Assembly: GCA_946122785.1 (NCBI GenBank)
Contig: CAMGYJ010000002.1
Coordinates: 71,390,724-71,454,723, forward strand
Length of the DNA: 64,000 nt
From: Linum tenue
Lineage: Eukaryota > Streptophyta > Magnoliopsida > Malpighiales > Linaceae
Reading direction: 5' to 3'
This document shows positions 24,498 through 35,586 of the stretch, in pieces; positions within the stretch are counted from its first letter, which is position 1; each line of letters starts with the position of its first letter. The position numbers were made by a program, and so were the translations under genes. Under the pieces are notes generated by a model. That model ran no database searches and was not told the origin of the DNA. It saw only the letters and a list, made by a program, of their open reading frames with translations.

Positions 24498-25757
24498 TAC
24501 ACTAGAGTTGCATCACTCCAGGTAATTTTATCTCCCAACGTCAATAGCTCCACCAAGTACTAATCCTAAGCATCATCAACATTCTTCTGCCTATTCGCTC
24601 CATATCTCAATTTGTCTTCTCCAGTACTCCCTACAAATTGGTGGGATCGGATCAACTGATCGGGTTATAATTTGCCAGGTCTAATCCTAAGCATATTAAT
24701 CTTGCGGATTTCAAGTCTACGAATTATTAATTAGTTATTCTTCTTCTCTTCGGAGAATAAAACTCTTTCCACAAGTAAAGGAGAATAAAAACCCTCTGCC
24801 TTGTTGACTCCTAGAAATCCTCTTTGGTGTTGATATTAGCATCGAATGGGACCAATTTATAAATAATTGTTTGGTTATGTTCATTGAAAAATGTGCGAGT
24901 CGTAATATACGTGATGAATGTTTATAGAACTTTTTCAAAATATGAAAGCACGTTGTGGTTCGTTGTGAAAAACAACGAATCATAATTTTGAATAAAAATT
25001 TTGTGAATTAGCATTTTATTTTATTTAAAATTTTTAATTATTTTTGGATAAATGCCCTTGGTGAAATTTCTGGGTCCATCACTGTGCGACTGAAAAACCA
25101 ACTAAACCAAAGTTCTATACTCTGCATTAAATGATGATCTCGAAATTTTGCTTTGTTTCTTCAACTTCCAAGTCAATTACAAGCATCCTCCTAAGATGAT
25201 GTAATACCCGATGACTGATCTCCTTGGACAGCTAGCCTAATGAGAATCTATAAATCCAACAAATTCTAACTTGATTCCAACTTCGAGAGTAAGAGTCTTT
25301 CGACTTTGTTGGATGGATTCACTAGAGTGTATTTGTAGGGGTTTCTGGGTAGTTTTGTTTATATAACTATTGTCTTCTCTTGATATCCCTCGAAAATAAA
25401 TGAAAAATTATCAGTATAATTGCATAAGGGTCTTTTTGAAACTAACACGGTTGTTGAACAATCGTTTTGGTAATCTGTATCTTCCATTAAATTCATACCG
25501 TATTTATTTTGGTTGACAAAGATACCTCTATGATACATGTAGGAGAGACAAATTAGATTTGTCCAATAAAAATAAAACTCAAAAGTAAATTAATCTCTTA
25601 GCAAACTAGAGTGATTCACAGGTTCTCTCTTTCATTTTCCCTATCAATTTTAAAAGACTAGTATTTTCTTCATTTTTAATAACACTTCAGTGCGATATTA
25701 TGGAACAGAGAGGTTTAGAGGGGAGAATAAATAACCAAGTTGTATGCTTAATAATAA
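24498..25757. other. AT-rich spacer
   Basis: No gene, RNA or complete repeat is recognised. Short open frames here have no family resemblance. Confidence 0.4.
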
Positions 25758-25790
25758 CTAGTATTCCTTGCCCGCGCTCTGCGTCGGGAT
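25758..25790 (-). mobile_element. candidate Helitron 3' terminus
   Basis: On the minus strand the sequence ends in a hairpin, CCCGACGC-AGA-GCGCGGG (one A bulged), then CAAGGAATA, then CTAG, then a T. A GC hairpin about ten bases before CTRR, with insertion before T, is the 3' end of plant Helitrons. The matching 5' end (TC...) was not found, so the length is unknown. Confidence 0.5.
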
Positions 25791-26459
25791 TGGTGTGTAA
25801 TTTAAGTTTTTTCCGTATGCTACAAAATGACATTAACATTATAGGTCCAATCATGGTATTATAGGATCTTATTCCATGATTAACATGGTTATGATTAGAT
25901 AATTCAAAATAGCATTATGTATGAGGGCTGCTAAGAATTTGACAATCTTTAGTTCAAATCTCGGCATATGGCATGAACAAAATAGTTCATTGGTTTACAT
26001 GATTTCAATTTAATGCTCATCTCAACACTACTCAATTTTTAATATTAAAGCAACTAAACCAACATTTGAACCCTCCACATCCAAATTCCAAACGTGCCAG
26101 TTCCTTCAAGTTGTGCAGATTTCTCAAACAAAAGGGTCGGAAATTAACTTCTGCAAATTAACAAATAAGAAAGGCCACAAACTGAAAACACAATCCTTAT
26201 ACTCCCTGAGCACTGGGATGTTTAATTAAACAACAAAAACCAATACATGCAAATGAACTCGATACATCAACTTAAGTTGACCCAAGATTATAGTCATACA
26301 CTAAATCTGGAGATAAAATACACAGCGTGAAGTTTATAAGAACCGTTGAAGTGGAAGCAAAGTGATAAAGGCCAAGCTACACAACCACTCAACCTTCACA
26401 ATAGTCAATAATAGAAAATAAGACAAGCAGACGGAAGGAGATACACCGAGGGAAACAAC

Positions 26460-28200
26460 CAAGTTAAAATAAAATGCTCCGCGAACAGAGCTTATTTCCA
26501 GAAAGCGGTGTGCCTAAATTGAGAACGAAAGAGAGGTATCAAAGAGGGGAATAAAACATCTTAGAGAGTCCTGACTCCTGAGATATTTAAAGAGGCTTGA
26601 ACGATTTAGGTTGTACTTGCAGATGTCTCAGGTTCACTTATCCTCCTCAACCACTCCGAAGCTCAGGTCGATCGTCAACTCCAGAAACACAGGAACTCCC
26701 CCATAAGCATAAAACAAAAGCCATAAATCAGAACTGAGAAAACTGTATACATAACAGGGTACAAAGAGAGGGGAACAACCATCAGAGAGAGACAATAACC
26801 TTGGTCAATGTCCCTGGCAGAGCGACGATGAGTCTGCGGACCCTCAGTTAGTTAATTCTAGCAGCAAATCTGCAAGTGGAAGGGGGAAAGAAAATTGAAT
26901 CAATGTCAACAAACAGTAGAGAACAAACCAAAAAAAAAAAAGAGAGATCCCGAGTTCACTGCAACAGGACAGATCTGCCTCAACATTAAGTGGAAGAGAA
27001 AAGATCAACAAAATTTCAAGCTGCTTGGCTTTGGATTCTACCCGTCTCTCTCTACCTGATTCTCGTGGCAACCATCGATGTCGTTGTTCCACCTCAAAGT
27101 GGAAACCACTGTAAAACCTACGGATTTTCCCCTTCTCCGACTCCGCTCTCTGCACTCCTCAGTTCCAATAGTCGACCTGGAGTTCCACTCCAACGTGCGG
27201 ATGGAAGAGGGGAGAACTGACAAATAAGCGAGACATGTGTCAACTTTTCACCACAAAGCATAAGACAACTCCGATCTACAGAACGAAAAAGAGAAGCATC
27301 TTGCGGATAGGAGTACTGGAATCGAACGAAATCCACATCATCCAAAGAACGACTTACCAAATGGAGTATCACAGCTGAATGTTGTAAAAAATCGTACACG
27401 GAGCTCGTGTCCTTCTCATCCTCGAGAGATCAAACAACCCTATGAGAAAGAAAGAGAGAATGAACCCATTGAAGAACATAAGGAAAATAAATTCACCAGA
27501 AAAGGAGGAACAATCACCTGAAACCCAAAAAACTGGTCGATCTGGATCTTTCTGGTTCCTCTCTGATCCCCCCAAACCCGTCTGATCGATTCTAATCGCG
27601 CGCGCTGATTTCCTAAGAAGAGAGATTAGAGAGACCAACCTAGAAAGAAAATTGAGAGAGAAAGAGAGAGAAAGATGGAGGTTGAGAGGTTATACTCACA
27701 ATGGCAGAGATGAGGAGAGAGGAAGAGATACATGCGCTTGGCTTTCAGTCGAATTTAGGGACAAAGGAAAGAAGAAAGAAGGGTCAAAGTGAGTTAGGTT
27801 AAACGAACGGACAAAAATAAAAGGGAGACGTGGATCTCTATCCACCAAGCAAAAAGACTGAAAATATCAGGCCTAACCCACCATCAGTCACCATTACGTC
27901 TCCCCTGTCTCTCCAAGCCACCACTTCTCTCTCCCTACTGTCACTTCAAACTATACCCAGGCTTTCAGTTCCGTCAAATCTGGAGTTCCTTCCACTCAAA
28001 AGCAGCTGAGAGGAAAACAGTTTTCGTGCGATCTACGCGGGCGAGGGGCAACGAAAGGCCCACCCCGACCAGAAGGGTAACCACAGTCCGAACGCAATCG
28101 AACCACGACAATCCCGTCCAAAACCAATGAGTGATCTCCCTGCACCCGCCCACACCCGAGTTCCTTCCAAGTCGAAACAGTAATTCTGAGTCACTAAGCA
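26460..28200 (-). other. possible unidentified minus-strand transcript, non-coding or small protein
   Basis: Compared with its surroundings this stretch is richer in GC and purine/pyrimidine tracts. On the minus strand it has several acceptor-like TTGTCAG and TTGCAG sites and GT donors such as G|GTAAGTC (near 27357), as in a spliced leader. The longest frames are under 100 codons and match no family I know. One reading near 26640-26710 gives GVPVFLELTIDLSF, then an acidic end and a stop, but I cannot join it to a start. It could be a long non-coding RNA, a decayed gene or a promoter region. No function is proposed. Confidence 0.25.
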
Positions 28201-29017
28201 CAGTAAAAGGTCTCTTGGGCTACAGGGAATGGGGATGTTGGGGGATTTCTTTTTTCAATAGCTCATATAGAATGTAAATATGATGTTTAAGCGTTAGGGA
28301 CAATATAGACAATCTATTTTTCTCATACCACATTTCTAAGTTCCTTTGCTCTTGGTACACCTGTCATCGCTCTAAGAACATGTCTAAGAACATGTCTATT
28401 TGAGTTTTTCACTGTCAGCTCAACTTCCATCTTACTTGAGCGATCAAATTGATAAATGAGAACAAATATAATGTATCGTTAACTGGATAAAAAATATGCA
28501 CTATGTTGAGTACATTTCCAATTATAAAAATAAACAACATACCAAGTTAGTAACACACCACTAATGGTTTTAAGAGTGACCACCTCCTCGCCATATTACA
28601 TACGGTAGGAATAATTTGCGGCAAGTTAAATCCCCGCGACGTAGTCGTGGGTGTTGATTCTATATTTTATAAGTGGGAAAAAACGTTTATATAAAAGTAG
28701 GTTATAACTTCAAATGTTAAATTGAAGTTAATGAAGTAGGTTAAATGTGTACTTTTCACGTGACAATCTTGACATAAAATCAACACTATAATGCCCTAAA
28801 ACCACTTGTATTCTATGATACAGCTCAAACCAGTCAAAAGAAGACATTACAACAATCTTCTAGCATCTAAACTGAATTACACGGCACTTTTCCAAACTAT
28901 TAGCTGATCCACCTATCCCTTTTCCTATGTCTCTATGTGGAAGGATAAAGTAGAAAACAAAATGGGAAAAAGGCAACTTAAGAAACTATGTGAAAAACCC
29001 TGTTAATATGGGAACTG
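28201..29017. other. 3' flank of the NIK-like gene and AT-rich spacer
   Basis: No gene seen. A short GC hairpin, CCGCGAC-GTA-GTCGTGG, lies at about 28632-28649, but CTRR does not follow at the right spacing on either strand, so I do not call a second Helitron end. Confidence 0.35.
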
Positions 29018-31900
29018 TCACCTGGGGCCAGAGAGTTCCATTGCTTGTACCAACAATGAAGAATCATCAGTGAGATCAGAATACCGATCCGACGACGAGA
29101 AATCGTTATTCTTTGACTTGGTAGCTTCCGCCCTTTGAGAAGCTTCCCATCTCTCTGCAAGTCCATCTCCTTCCAGCATTCGGACTACTTCAGACATTTT
29201 CGGTCTTTGACTAGGAAGGTACTGTGTGCTAAGGAGAGCAACTTTAACCATCTCTTCCAGCTCGATTCTGTCATAATTCCCTTTCAAATCCTTGTCCACC
29301 ATCATTTCCAGCTGCTTCTCATGATGAATCTTCTTTACCTGCCAAAATGTAAACCAAATGAACAGACTGAGCCACAAAGTTTTCCTTTGTTTTTCCCCAT
29401 TTTTAAGAGAATTGAGGGCTGACCCAATCGAGCATGGCTCCTTTCTGGTTTGCTGCCTTTCCAAACTCCAATGCTCTTTGGCCCGTGATTAGCTCGAGGA
29501 GCAAGATTCCGAATCCAAACACATCTGTTTTGTCTGAAGATTGGCCTGTGGAGAGATATTCTGGTGCAATATGGCCAACAGTTCCTCGAACAGCAGTAGT
29601 CACATGCGAATCTTGGTGATCAAGCAACTTTGCCAACCCGAAATCACCAACCACGGCTTCATAGTAGTCATCAAGCAATATGTTTGCGGCCTTAACATCC
29701 CTGTGGATTATCTTCGGATCACATTGTTCGTGGAGGTATAGCAGTCCCCTTGCTGCTCCTAAGGATATTCTCTTCCTTGTGCTCCAATCCAAGACTGGTT
29801 TCCCTGGAAATGAGAGTAGGAGATGATCAGTCTGGTTAATCTATTTAACTATCTGGGATGTTCAAAGAAAGCTGCATATCAGTTTTACCTTTGAGACGAG
29901 AAGCAACGCTGCCATTGGACATGTATGGATAGACCAGTAATCTCTCTGAAGGTGTGATGCAGAAACCGTATAATTTGAGGAGGTTTCGGTGCACTGCTAA
30001 GCTGATCATTTCAACTTCAGTCTGGAACTGAATCTCTCCTCCAACGGCACTACCATCTTTCAATCTTTTCACGGCTACGATCGTCCCATCGTGGAGAGTT
30101 CCTTTGTATACATGGCCGAACCCTCCTTTCCCAAGTATGTTTTTGTTGCTGAAGTTGCCTGTTGCAATTTGGAGTTCTCTAAACTGAAACATCTTCAAGT
30201 TTCCGAGAGATACTTCTTCATGCAGCCTATCTTGTTTTCCTGAAAGGAGCCAAACAAACTATACACGGTTAGGCAGAAGAAGCAGCCAGTTTATATACAT
30301 TGTAAAAGTCTCATTATAGTATCTTCCATACCATCAACGTCGAAAAACATTGGTGGATTAAGCCTTTGCCTCCACCACAGGAACATTCCAAAAACTATAA
30401 TGATGAGGGAGATTGCACCAACGCTTGACCCAAATGCAACTGCTACCTTGTGACTCTTTGGTCTTTGGGAAGGGGGATTAACTGATAATAGAAATGAGAT
30501 CGAGATCAAACACTGATCAAGGCATCAAATCGTCAAAGCATGAAGGGAATTATGGCATTGCTCACGTTCTGTGTTGTTTAAGTTCATGGACATTGGCATT
30601 AGAGTCGTCCCAAAACACTCTGGCTCTGAACCAGTTGGGCAGATGAGTGGATTGCCAACAATGCTGCAATGCAAAAGGAGGGCTGAAGTAAGCATCCATT
30701 TAATTGATATGTCGAAGGATAAAGGCATTGAGGAAATGAGATGACCTGAAGGTTTTAGCAGGGAATATAGGTATGGGGCCACTCAGATTATTGTAGGACA
30801 GGTCACTGAAGTTCACCAAAATAAGTTTGTTTCAGTGGCGCATTTCACCCAAATGATACAGTAGAATTCAAGGTAAGCCTAGACTTACAGAAACACAAGC
30901 TTGGTCATGTTCCCAATTGACATGGGGACTTTGCCGGACAGACTGTTGTTGTTTAGCCTCCTGAAGTTCAAAATTGACCAACTCCCCAAAATCAGGGTGA
31001 AACAGAAGAGAGTATATGGGATTGACTATCCACAGTCCTTGGGCATCATGCAGAAGAGAAGATGGTTAAGTATGCTTACATGTATTGAAGACTCCTCAAG
31101 TGGCCTAAAGAAGAAGGAACACTCCCGGTGAAGAAATTGTTAGACAGATCAAGCGTGTGAAGTTTTGAGAGCTTCCCTATCTCTGCTGGAATGGGCCCTG
31201 TGATATTATTATTCTGCAACAGCCTGCAACGAAATGCAATTTGAGTTAGCCTCTTTTGCATGCTTGAAACCAAAGAAGCAGGACTCAGAAATGGCCGGCA
31301 CCTATTTTTGGAACAGTTAGAACTTACACAATCTGAAGATTCGTCAAGTTGGCAATGCTTGGAGAAAGAGTTCCAGATAAGTCCTGACTAGGAGTTCCCC
31401 TGCAAGCCAAATTTAAGAATAAGTCACATCTTAGCAGAAGCATTAAATTACAAGTACTTGGTACTTTTAAATACATTAGCAGAACATTAATTACAATCCA
31501 ATGACGAGGCTCTCTGACGAACAAGTGACCATAGTCCAGCTACAAGGATCCACAGCATCACCATCCCAGTTATCAAGAACCCCATGTGGATCATGTAAAG
31601 AAGCTTTTATACCCATCAAAGCTTGTACTGCAACAAACCAAACCCACATTAGAAAAAACGAAAAATATTTCCTTCAGAGGAAAATCATCGAACACCCTCC
31701 AGGCACAGAAAAAAACCCAAACTCAAACTCTTTATGATTAGGGATGATAATCCCCTTCCCCCACCTTCAAAGTTCACGCCTTTGGGGGAAAGCAACCCAT
31801 TTGCGGTAGTAGCAGCATAAACCCACAAGAAAACCACAAAACTCATAACACCCATTTCTTCTCTCCTTCCTCTACTCCTACTTCCAGCTGCGGCCGCCAT
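29018..31900 (-). CDS. NIK: NSP-INTERACTING KINASE-like LRR receptor kinase
   Basis: A single-pass receptor kinase of the NIK/SERK group (LRR-RLK subfamily II). NIK proteins signal in antiviral immunity and translational control at the plasma membrane. Exons on the minus strand: 31765-31900, 31495-31627, 31328-31399, 31080-31223, 30889-30960, 30746-30805, 30566-30663, 30332-30481, 29889-30239, 29424-29803 and 29018-29338, in frame to 638 residues. The protein has a signal peptide ([16 protein letters not shown]), the LRR cap [12 protein letters not shown], about five LRRs, [13 protein letters not shown], a membrane segment near 251-275, and a kinase with GKGGFG (325-330), Lys346, HRDVKAAN (Asp441), DFG (459-461) and activation-loop TT at 474-475. 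It ends [16 protein letters not shown], the conserved NIK tail. Five of the first exons break at LRR boundaries, as in this family. The start at 31900 is the first ATG in frame; MGVMSF at residue 16 would give a tidier signal peptide. NIK1, 2 and 3 cannot be told apart here. Confidence 0.93.
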
Positions 31901-31954
31901 TGAAGAGAGCAAAAAGGAATGGACTTTGGACACCCAAACTGTCTTACTGTTGTT

Positions 31955-31962
31955 CTATATAT
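31955..31962 (-). promoter_or_regulatory. candidate TATA box of the NIK-like gene
   Basis: ATATATAG on the minus strand, 55-62 bp before the ATG at 31900. The distance leaves a very short leader, so this is a motif match of modest value. Confidence 0.3.
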
Positions 31963-32320
31963 CTGCTAACAATCTCAGATTGATTCCAAATGGATATAGA
32001 AAGGGAACAACTTTGAAACGGGCATGGTGTTACTTTTCGGTGGTGGAGTGAGGCATCCATCCATGCTTGATGCTTTTCTTTCTTTCTTTAGGCTTTCCTT
32101 CCCACGCAGTGCTGCTTTTCACGCCAGAAAAGAAGAAGAAATCCCAAATTTTCCGAATAGAAAATAAGGAAAATAATTGGGGGTTTGTTTGTTTAGTCGT
32201 GTCAGAAGAATTCTGAAACAAAGAAAAGCAGCAGTGTTTTTTTGTCGTATGAAAGGACCCCCAGTTGGACGTAACAAACAGAATCAGTAGTCAGTACCAT
32301 ACGTAATAATAATGTAATTA

Positions 32321-32402
32321 CCATAAATGGTAACAAACCTTTGCACTTAGTACAAAATGGTCACAAACCTTTTATTTGTAACAAAATGGTAACAAACCTT
32401 TG
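32321..32402 (+). repeat. short tandem repeat with core GGTAACAAACCTTT
   Basis: Three imperfect copies of AATGG(T)AACAAACCTTT spaced about 33 bp apart. The role is unknown. Confidence 0.6.
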
Positions 32403-33499
32403 AAATTGGGATGAGATTCAAATTTCCCTCACACAAAATGAATTGTTTGGATGAACCAAGGAATCTCTAGTTCATCCCTATTTTGATAGTGAGAGACGTC
32501 ATGGAAAGAGAAGAATTTGTGTGAATCTATGGTGCAATATGATTAAATTGTAGTAATTTCTATCATGATGCATGTACGATTTCACTGCTATATCTAGATA
32601 CATGATAATCCATCAAAATTTATTTTAGAAGCAACGATGATTAGTATAAATTATAAAATGGATCAAATTTCAACTCTAAAGCGACTAAAAAAAGAATATA
32701 CATAGATATTTATTCTAAGATGCACAGCTGAGAGCAGCAGTGATAGATTCTATATCTAATGCTTCGTTCGGTTATGTCAAGTCAATTCTAGCCTAAAGTT
32801 AATCGAATCTGATTAGTATAAATTATAAAAAGATCAAATTTCTACATTGTTTGAATCGAATGTTAATTTAGAGACCTATTCATATTATAAAAATTCAAGT
32901 TTCGTAGGATGGGTTGATCTTTTAACTCGTAAGACTAGGAATCTAAAAAAAATGCAGCACCTTTGCCATTGATCAATTTGAACATTTCTAAATTTCAGAA
33001 CAGGTTTAACAATATAAACCAATCAAATGTTACGTACATTATGACAAAACACCTAAACATACCCTAAACCTTAAGAGATAATTTTCCATGACTTTTTCTG
33101 TCAAAGTCAAACTATAAAACATAACAAAACTTTACTCCGAAATCCAATTCGGATAACCTTAGATTGTGACACATATAAATATGTGCTCACTTGTCTTTCT
33201 TGTGACCGTTTTGTTCTCCTATTTCAAAATACTAAAACTTATTAGTAACTTGCTGTCCTTTTACACTTTGGTGCTGGAAGCTTTGCTTTACTTTGTAGTT
33301 GATTGATTATGATATCAATATTAAGAAGATTCCCCTCCCATGGCAATTTGGGCACAAAGCGGCAAGCAGCAGGGCGCCCACTAAGTCCAAGCTCGCATAT
33401 CGTATTGCCTTTATCCTTTGTCCAATTCTTCTTTCTTTCCTCATTTCTACACACACTGCATCAGCAGCAGACGACAGCAATTCAAACAAACACGATTTT

Positions 33500-33503
<4 letters not shown>
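32403..33503. other. AT-rich spacer
   Basis: No gene, RNA or defined repeat is recognised. Open frames around 33240-33560 exist only because of the CT microsatellite and neighbouring low-complexity sequence. Confidence 0.4.

Positions 33504-33541
<38 letters not shown>
33504..33541 (+). repeat. (CT)n microsatellite
   Basis: About 18 uninterrupted CT units. Such tracts are common in plant leaders, but no gene follows. Confidence 0.9.
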
Positions 33542-33542
<1 letters not shown>

Positions 33543-35586
33543 GTTCTCATGGTCATGGATAGGGAAAGAAAACCTTTTCTCAAAAGCAAAAGCTGCCACT
33601 TTCCTTTCTCTCCATCCCCCCTCCCTTCCTTTTGCTCACAACCGACCATAAATTTGAACCAAAAATACCTTTAACATAGTAGGACTATTTCAAATCTAAT
33701 TGTTGTTAAGGAATGAATAAGATCAACTGCATTATAAAAAAAAATCGAGAAATAGGAATATATTGGTAAAAAAACTCGATAAATAGGAATATATTGGTTT
33801 AAATGAAAAATTAGCATCTATTTGACTTGTTATTGGTAGTGACAATATTAGATTTAGAATAATTATGATTAAAAGATAAAAGTACTAATTTGACCATGAT
33901 CCAAATTGTAACAATGCTCACTCGACACTTACATGCAAATAAAATGATAATAATATTTCTTCCCATAACCCTCATCACTCTCTCTTTCACCGTCTAGCTC
34001 TCACTTGGTATGAACGATACTTATCTGAATTGTTGTCTTCAATGCGAACTTGTTCAGGTCCATTAGCTTCACATAGTTGCATCAGTATAGTTGCTCAACT
34101 TGACAATATGACAAAGCTGCTTCGAGACTCATGCTTCTAAATTCTTCACTCTAAAATTTGAGTCATTGACACATTCTCGAGCTTACGAATCAATATCAAT
34201 AATAATTGTAAAAGGGAGATAAATTTCTCCTTATTATAATTATCTCTCTTGTACTTATCCCAAATAGTATAATCTTATTGCAAAAGAGGGTTTGGCCCGG
34301 TTGTATTACTACTGGTCTTGAATCTGGAAGTCTCAGATTCAAATATTTTAAACAGTACATAATTATGAAAATAAATATATATCACCTTTATAATAAAAAA
34401 AGTGTACTCATATTTGTATTCCCTTTACATAAAAAAAAATTTGAAAATAAGTTCTAGTTCATGCAAAACCTTAGACAACAATGCCTCCTACTATGAAATG
34501 AAGTAATCACTTGGATAGTACTGGTTTTGACTTATGAAAGTGGTTAGGGGCTAACACCTTCCTAACATGTGGCCCATAACTCACATCTTTTAGGATTCTA
34601 ATCCGTAACTTACCTACATTCTCTGATGAATTTTCATGGACGGGACATGTTACTTAAACATAGTATAGAGAGATGTTAAGAGCGGAAGAAGCACATGGAA
34701 CTAGGGTACATCCACACTTTCAACCCTAACCAAGGGTTAACTTAAACTCAGTATCTCAGACCCACATTCAACAGAAGAAACAAATAAGGAAGCTGCACAT
34801 TCAGCCAAATGTAATTAGTGAGCTGCTTTCCTGTCGTTAATCTTGAAAACTAAGAAGATGAAGCTCAACTCCATTCACTGGTCCACCGCAGCCAGCCAAG
34901 TAAACACAGCTCGGGGAGTGGATGACAAAAACAAAAAACAGAGACTCCCCACCATCAAAATGCCTCTTTTCAGCTTATGTTTCTGCGACAAAGACAAACT
35001 GGTCCTTTTGTTTTGTCACACTCATATCACGTTTTGCCCTCATTGATCCGTCTCCTTCATTCCATCCATCCATCCATCCATCCATCCCAGTGCAAGAAAT
35101 GGCCACTCAAAAAAGAAAACGAGAGGAAGAGAGAGTTCAAAATAGAATGAGATGGGTCATGACTAAAGAGAGCAAACAAATCAACAATGCCTTAACCGAA
35201 AAGTTCACTGGCTAGTATTATTCATGTAAATTACAACAGGCAGGGAGCCCGTTGGCAATGTCACACAGATGAAACGTTCAATGCTACATCCTTAATATCA
35301 ATTTGCATCCTGCAAGTTCACTATACAAGTGCAAGTCTTTCGAGTAAGAAGACCCTAATCATATCAACCACGAAAAAGCAAACAAAAACCACAAATGAAG
35401 CATTTGATTTTAAAGCAAACGCGAGGGCCAATTGCCCAGTTATTCCGAAAACCTCAACAAATAAGTTTAACGGTGGCCCTAAAGAAAAAGCTCGAATAAG
35501 CTGACAAAATTTCAAAAGCCAACTTGTAAACACATGGGAACTACATCTGGTATGATAGAGAGAAGTACATTTTGCAGCCTAACCTG
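33542..35586. other. spacer before the PPR gene
   Basis: Mostly AT-rich with no gene. At about 34284-34350 (plus), GGCCCGGTTGTATTACTA and, 30 bp on, GTCTCAGATTCAAAT resemble the A and B boxes of a tRNA-derived SINE head, but no body or tail is defined. A (CATC)n tract is listed separately. Confidence 0.35.
35062..35087 (+). repeat. (CATC)n microsatellite
   Basis: About six CATC units in a row (TCCATCCATCCATCC). No gene depends on it. Confidence 0.85.

Noticed and set aside
28632..28650. Second Helitron hairpin
   Set aside because: The GC hairpin is not followed by CTRR at the usual distance on either strand.
33299..33674. Overlapping open frames around the CT microsatellite
   Set aside because: They are open because of the Ser/Leu-coding CT run and have no conserved motif.
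34284..34350. tRNA-derived SINE head
   Set aside because: A and B box-like words are present at about the right spacing, but the 3' body, tail and target duplication are missing, so it is only noted in the spacer entry.
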